DNA of 64,000 bases, from the NCBI RefSeq assembly GCF_014197535.1, contig NZ_JACIFV010000022.1, forward strand, positions 1-64,000, in the 5' to 3' direction. The first letter of the stretch is position 1, and each line of letters opens with the position of its first letter. Shown here in pieces: positions 60,269-64,000 of this stretch. Source of the stretch: Rhizobium aethiopicum. Lineage in GTDB: Bacteria > Pseudomonadota > Alphaproteobacteria > Rhizobiales > Rhizobiaceae. The translations under genes and the position numbers were made by a program. Below the pieces are notes generated by a model. It saw only the letters and a list, made by a program, of their open reading frames with translations, made no database searches and had not been told where the DNA came from.

Positions 60269-61650
60269 GCTGTGACTTTCTTCAGGTGGAAGGATTTCGG
60301 ACGCGTCAGATTCTGGAAGCCGATGATCGACAGCGAGCCGCCGCGGCCGGTCTCCTTGACGCCGGTCCAGCAGAGCGCCGGATCGAGATAATCCGCGCGG
60401 TTCATGAAAACGGTGCCGGTTTCGATGTCGCGGCCGAGCCGCGCCGCCCGCTCGGCATCCTTGGTCCAGAGCGAAGCCGTCAGCCCATACTGGCTGTCGT
60501 TCATCAAAGCCAACGCCTCCTCGTCGCTCTTCACCTTCATGATGCCGACGGCCGGACCGAAAGTCTCCTCGCGCATGAAGGCCATGGAGTGGTCGACATC
60601 GACGAGAACCTGCGGCGCGAGATAGGCGCCGCCGTCATCCTGGGGAAAAAACTTGGGATCGACAAGCGCCTTGGCGCCCTTGGAAACCGCCTCGGCGATC
60701 TGCTCGCGCACCACCTTGGCGAAACGCTTGTTCGCCATCGGCCCGAGCGAAGTTTCCGGATCGAGCGGATTGCCGAGCTTGTAGTTCGACACCCAGGCGA
60801 CCGATTTCTCGACGAAGGCGTCATAGCGCGATTCATGCACATAGATGCGCTCGATGCCGCAGCAGCACTGGCCGGAATTGTAGGTCGCACCGTCCATCAG
60901 CGTATCGACGGCCGCATCGAGATCGGCGTCTTCCATGACGTAACCCGGATCCTTGCCGCCGAGTTCGAGGCCGAGGCCGGTAAAGGTGCCGGCAGCGGCC
61001 CGCTCCATCGACCGGCCGCCCTCGACCGATCCGGTGAAGTTGACGAAGTTGAAGCTGCCGGCGGCAATCAGCGCCGATGTCGTTTCATGGTCGAGGAAGA
61101 CGTTCTGGAACACGTCTTCGGGAACGCCGGCCTCGATAAAGGCCTGCACCAGCCGCTCGCCGACGAGCAATGTCTGCGAGGCATGTTTCAGCACCACCGT
61201 GTTACCGGCCATCAGCGCCGGAGCGATCGTGTTGATCGCCGTCATATAGGGATAGTTCCAAGGTGCGACGACGAAGACGACACCATGCGCTTCGCGCTCG
61301 ATGCGGCGCTCAAAACGATCACTCTCTTCGACAACGAGCGGCGCCAGCGCATCCGCCGCAATCGACGCGACATAGTTGGAGCGCTCGTTGAAGCCCTTAT
61401 ATTCGCCGCCATACTTGATCGGTCGGCCCATCTGCCAGGCAAGTTCCGGCACGACGACATCGGACATTTCATTGAGGCGCGCCACACCCTTCAGCACGAG
61501 CTGAACGCGTTCTTCGAGCGGCCGTCTCGCCCAGGCCTTCTGCGCTTTGCGCGCACGCGCCACCACGTCCTTGGCGGCATCGAGCGAAAGCGCCGGACGC
61601 TCCGCGTAAACCGATCCGTCGACCGGTGAAATGCATTGGATCATTGCCAT
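60265..61650 (-). CDS. Aldehyde dehydrogenase
   Basis: This 461-aa NAD(P)+-dependent enzyme has FTGSVEGGRSM (205-215) in the coenzyme pocket. The catalytic glutamate is Glu229 in LELGGKDPG and the nucleophilic cysteine is in GQCCCG (Cys263). TFGPAVGIMKVKSDEEALAL is typical of the family. Linked to the Fe-ADH by a 4-nt overlap, it should oxidise the aldehyde from that step. The specific substrate is unknown. Confidence 0.92.
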   Translation of the reverse strand: MAMIQCISPVDGSVYAERPALSLDAAKDVVARARKAQKAWARRPLEERVQLVLKGVARLNEMSDVVVPELAWQMGRPIKYGGEYKGFNERSNYVASIAADALAPLVVEESDRFERRIEREAHGVVFVVAPWNYPYMTAINTIAPALMAGNTVVLKHASQTLLVGERLVQAFIEAGVPEDVFQNVFLDHETTSALIAAGSFNFVNFTGSVEGGRSMERAAAGTFTGLGLELGGKDPGYVMEDADLDAAVDTLMDGATYNSGQCCCGIERIYVHESRYDAFVEKSVAWVSNYKLGNPLDPETSLGPMANKRFAKVVREQIAEAVSKGAKALVDPKFFPQDDGGAYLAPQVLVDVDHSMAFMREETFGPAVGIMKVKSDEEALALMNDSQYGLTASLWTKDAERAARLGRDIETGTVFMNRADYLDPALCWTGVKETGRGGSLSIIGFQNLTRPKSFHLKKVTA

Positions 61651-61697
61651 GATCGGTTCCTGTCCTCGTATTGATCAAAAATTTCGTCGAGGGCATA

Positions 61698-61836
61698 GCC
61701 CCTCATCCGCCTGCCGGCACCTTCTCCCCGCACGCGGGGCGAAGGGGGATGGCCGCAACCTCTCCGTTCCTCGCCAACGTCTCGCAGGGCACGTCCCCTC
61801 TCCCCGTAAAACGGGGAGAGGGTTAGGGTGAGGGGC
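61698..61836. repeat. RIME-type intergenic mosaic element
   Basis: This 139-bp segment is bounded by GCCCCTCA and TGAGGGGC. It contains two palindromic modules, TTCTCCCCGCACGCGGGGCGAA and CCTCTCCCCGT-AAA-ACGGGGAGAGG. The sequence TTAGGGTGAGGGGC is the hallmark of Rhizobium intergenic mosaic elements. It lies between two genes of one operon, so it is transcribed and may shape relative expression. Confidence 0.8.
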
Positions 61837-61856
61837 AAACAACCCGCAATCCCGTA

Positions 61857-63221
61857 CTAAGCCCTTTCGAAACCCCGCGCCACTTCCCAATCCGTGATGC
61901 GGCGGTCGTATTCTTCCTGCTCCCATTCGGCAGCACGAGTGTAGTGGTCGATGACGTCGTCGCCGAAGGCTTTGCGCAACATCGCCGATTCCGTCATTGC
62001 AGTCGTTGCCGCGCGCAGCGTGCGCGGGATTTCGCGAATGTCCTTGCCGCCATAGGCGTCACCGACGAAGGGGGCTTCGAGCTCCAGCTTGTTCTCGATC
62101 CCGTCGATACCGGCGGCCAGCAGCGCGGCGAAGGCGAGATAAGGATTGAGATCGGAGCCGCCGACGCGGCATTCGATGCGGATTCCCTTGGTCTCCTCAC
62201 CGCAGAGGCGGTAGCCGGCAGTGCGGTTGTCTTTGCTCCAGATGGCCTTTGTCGGCGCGAAGGTGCCGGCCATGAAGCGCTTGTAGGAATTGATGTAGGG
62301 CGCCAGGAAATAGGTGATCTCGCTTGCATGGGCGAGAAGCCCGGCAACGTAATTGTGCATCAGCGGCGACATGCCGTATTTGCCGGCATGATCGAAGAAC
62401 AGCGGCTTCTCCTCGAGGCTCCAGAGCGACTGATGGATATGCGAGGAGCTGCCGGCGGCATTGTAGTTCCACTTGGCGAGGAAAGTGATGGCCTTGCCTT
62501 TCGACCAGGCGATTTCCTTGCAGCCGTTCTTGATGATCGCGTGCCGGTCGGCCATGGCGAGTGCATCGGCATAGCGCACATTGATTTCCTCCTGGCCGGC
62601 CGAAGCCTCGCCCTTGGAGTTTTCGACCGGGATGCCGGCGCCCTGCAGCCCGGTGCGGATCGCCCGCATCACCTCTTCCTCCTTGGTGGTCTGGAAGATG
62701 TGGTAATCCTCGTTATAGGCGCTGGCGAGCTTCAGATTCCGGTAACCCGATGCATGCGCCGCCTCATAGCTCTGGTCGAACAGGAAGAATTCCAGCTCCG
62801 AGGCCATATAGGCCTTCATGCCCATGTCCTCGAGGCGCTTCACCTGCCTCTTCAGGATTGCGCGCGGCGAATGGGCCACTTCCTCATGCGTATGATGGTC
62901 GAGCACGTCGCAGAGCACGAGCGCCGTGCCTTCGAGCCATGGAATGCGGCGCAGCGTCGAAAGATCCGGCTTCATCGTATAGTCGCCGTACCCCTTCTCC
63001 CAGCTCGTCGCCTTGTAGCCGGAGACGGTCTCCATCTCCATGTCGGTGGCGATCAGGTAGTTGCAACTGTGCGTTTCCTTCCAGGCGCTTTCGACGAAAT
63101 ATTCAGCCTGGAAGCGCTTGCCCATCAGCCGGCCCTGCATGTCCACCTGGCAGGCCAGAACCGTATCGATGCGCCCTTCGGCAACATCCTTCCTGAGATC
63201 GTCGATTGTGTAGCTGCTCAT
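61857..63221 (-). CDS. Glutamine-synthetase-family ligase (gamma-glutamylamine/amide synthetase-like)
   Basis: This 454-aa protein has the GS beta-grasp N-domain and catalytic domain. MASELEFFLFDQSYEAAH carries the metal-binding glutamates, EINVRYADALAMADRHAIIK follows, SSSHIHQSLWS is the His-containing loop, and the later NRTAGYRLCGEETKGIRIECRVGG holds the active-site arginines. It resembles PuuA/GlnA4-type ligases that join glutamate to an amine, more than nitrogen-assimilating GS. It follows the permease and precedes the two dehydrogenase genes, which suggests degradation of an amine. The start MSSYTIDDLRKD is chosen; the frame upstream is non-coding. Confidence 0.85.
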   Translation of the reverse strand: MSSYTIDDLRKDVAEGRIDTVLACQVDMQGRLMGKRFQAEYFVESAWKETHSCNYLIATDMEMETVSGYKATSWEKGYGDYTMKPDLSTLRRIPWLEGTALVLCDVLDHHTHEEVAHSPRAILKRQVKRLEDMGMKAYMASELEFFLFDQSYEAAHASGYRNLKLASAYNEDYHIFQTTKEEEVMRAIRTGLQGAGIPVENSKGEASAGQEEINVRYADALAMADRHAIIKNGCKEIAWSKGKAITFLAKWNYNAAGSSSHIHQSLWSLEEKPLFFDHAGKYGMSPLMHNYVAGLLAHASEITYFLAPYINSYKRFMAGTFAPTKAIWSKDNRTAGYRLCGEETKGIRIECRVGGSDLNPYLAFAALLAAGIDGIENKLELEAPFVGDAYGGKDIREIPRTLRAATTAMTESAMLRKAFGDDVIDHYTRAAEWEQEEYDRRITDWEVARGFERA

Positions 63222-63320
63222 GATTGATCCGCCTGACATTGAAATTGAGAAAATCGGGGCAACGAAATCGCATGCGATTGGCCGGGTGATGGCCTGATGC
63301 CTTTTCGTTGAGCCGGTGAT

Positions 63321-63341
63321 GGGGCCGCCGGACGCGGCCCC
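63321..63341 (-). promoter_or_regulatory. Intercistronic hairpin between permease and GS-like gene
   Basis: The perfect stem GGGGCCGC / GCGGCCCC with a 5-nt loop has no T-run on either strand. It may stabilise or partly process the mRNA between the two genes. Confidence 0.4.
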
Positions 63342-63366
63342 GCCATTTGAGAGGAAGCCTCGATGC

Positions 63367-64000
63367 TTAACGTTCGCCGCTTTCGCCGACGGCCGCTTCT
63401 GCTGCCGCGATTTCGGCCTGGCGCTTCGCCACGTCGGCACCGATCGGCGGCCCCTTGAAGCGCCGGCTCTCGAAACCGAACCAGACGATCGCGGTGACCA
63501 CGAGGAAACCGACGGTGATATAGAGCGCCCATTCATTCGGCGGCTGGATGCCGAGAATGAAGATCAGGATCATCGCAATGATCGAGAGCACGGCAAAGAG
63601 CTTGAAGACACCTTCGCCGAGGTTCCACGGACCCATCTTGTCCCACTTCGAAGTGCCCCAGGCGAAGAGGCCGAGCGTGATCGGGATCGCGAAGGAGAAG
63701 AACAGGAAGATGACCGTGCACGAGACGACGATCGTGTAAACCGGCGTGTCGCCGATCGATACGAGGGAGGAGCCCCAGACGAACAGCACCGACAGGATCG
63801 AGCCGGTCCAGATCGCAGCTACCGGCGTGCGGTACTGTGGGCTGACCTTCGACAGTGCCTTGGAGGCCGGCAGTCCGCCGTCACGCGAGAAGGCGAAGAT
63901 CATGCGAGAGACCGAAGTGACGGTCGCAAGGCCACACAGCCACTGGCTGACGAGGATCGCCAGATAGAGGATGTCCTTGACGATCGGGTTCACCTGGCTA
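63367..64000 (-). CDS. APC-family amino acid/amine permease, C-terminal part (cut by window end)
   Basis: The frame stays open to the window edge, so the N terminus is missing. The visible 211 residues hold about six membrane segments. ASRM-type motif VTSVSRMIFAFSRDGGLPAS is the mark of the amino acid/choline transporter branch of the APC superfamily. It begins the operon with the GS-like and dehydrogenase genes, and probably imports their substrate, an amino alcohol or amine. The C terminus is an Ala/Glu-rich cytoplasmic tail. Confidence 0.88.
   Translation of the reverse strand, partial: SQVNPIVKDILYLAILVSQWLCGLATVTSVSRMIFAFSRDGGLPASKALSKVSPQYRTPVAAIWTGSILSVLFVWGSSLVSIGDTPVYTIVVSCTVIFLFFSFAIPITLGLFAWGTSKWDKMGPWNLGEGVFKLFAVLSIIAMILIFILGIQPPNEWALYITVGFLVVTAIVWFGFESRRFKGPPIGADVAKRQAEIAAAEAAVGESGER

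Noticed and set aside
59114..63993. Putrescine (Puu) degradation operon
   Set aside because: The GS-like gene and aldehyde dehydrogenase would fit, but there is no FAD oxidase, and an iron alcohol dehydrogenase is present instead.
1..64000. CRISPR array, tRNA genes or prophage
   Set aside because: No regularly spaced repeats with spacers, no cloverleaf-type sequences and no phage structural genes were seen on reading.

Overview
The window is chromosomal DNA of an alphaproteobacterium of the order Rhizobiales, most likely Rhizobium (R. etli / R. leguminosarum group). The reasons are the high GC content, the rhizobial gene order of the division and cell-wall (dcw) cluster, a long-tailed FtsZ, the betaine-lipid genes btaA-btaB, a RIME-type intergenic mosaic repeat, and CtrA-, MraZ- and PHO-box-like motifs. 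Assignments rest on reading motifs and translations; no database search was run.

Region 1 (1-1.6 kb) is a small accessory edge. It has the tail of an IS5-type transposase, a GNAT acetyltransferase preceded by what looks like a complete transcription attenuator (26-codon leader peptide plus terminator), and a HigBA-type toxin-antitoxin pair. Region 2 (1.6-8.2 kb, minus strand) carries ligA, a DUF6886-like gene, recN, bamD and lpxC.

Region 3 (8.5-28.7 kb, minus strand) is the dcw cluster. In transcription order it is mraZ-rsmH-ftsL-ftsI-murE-murF-mraY-murD-ftsW-murG-murC-murB, then an oppositely oriented NAD-dependent epimerase gene, then ddl-ftsQ-ftsA-ftsZ. Genes are mostly joined by 1-7 nt gaps or 1-34 nt overlaps, and murF and ftsQ probably start at TTG. 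Together they make lipid II precursors, flip and polymerise them, and build the Z-ring. Upstream of mraZ are four TGGG repeats at exact 10-bp spacing (MraZ operator) and the RNase P RNA gene.

Region 4 (29.6-45 kb) holds two tandem FAD oxidoreductases and a high density of peptidoglycan-active enzymes: two SLT transglycosylases, an AmiD-like amidase, a GH25 lysozyme and MltB. It also has a DjlA-like co-chaperone, a PPi-dependent phosphofructokinase, a LysE exporter, a beta-lactamase-fold hydrolase, btaAB behind a possible PHO box, an EamA transporter, and a 25-codon hydrophobic microprotein gene downstream of CtrA-type motifs.

Region 5 (45-59 kb) has metF with its ArsR/methyltransferase regulator (SahR-like) and a perfect 16-bp palindrome, the ABC-F factor EttA, a secreted RNase T2, an alpha/beta hydrolase, an EamA / class III CoA-transferase / TPP-enzyme operon of unknown pathway, RidA, a DUF442 protein, a DUF4432 mutarotase-like protein, an L,D-transpeptidase and a VirC1-like ParA ATPase.

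Region 6 (59-64 kb, minus strand) is a catabolic operon: APC permease (cut by the window end), glutamine-synthetase-like ligase, RIME repeat, aldehyde dehydrogenase and iron alcohol dehydrogenase. Its composition fits a gamma-glutamylation route for an amino alcohol such as ethanolamine. No tRNA, 16S/23S rRNA or CRISPR array was seen.
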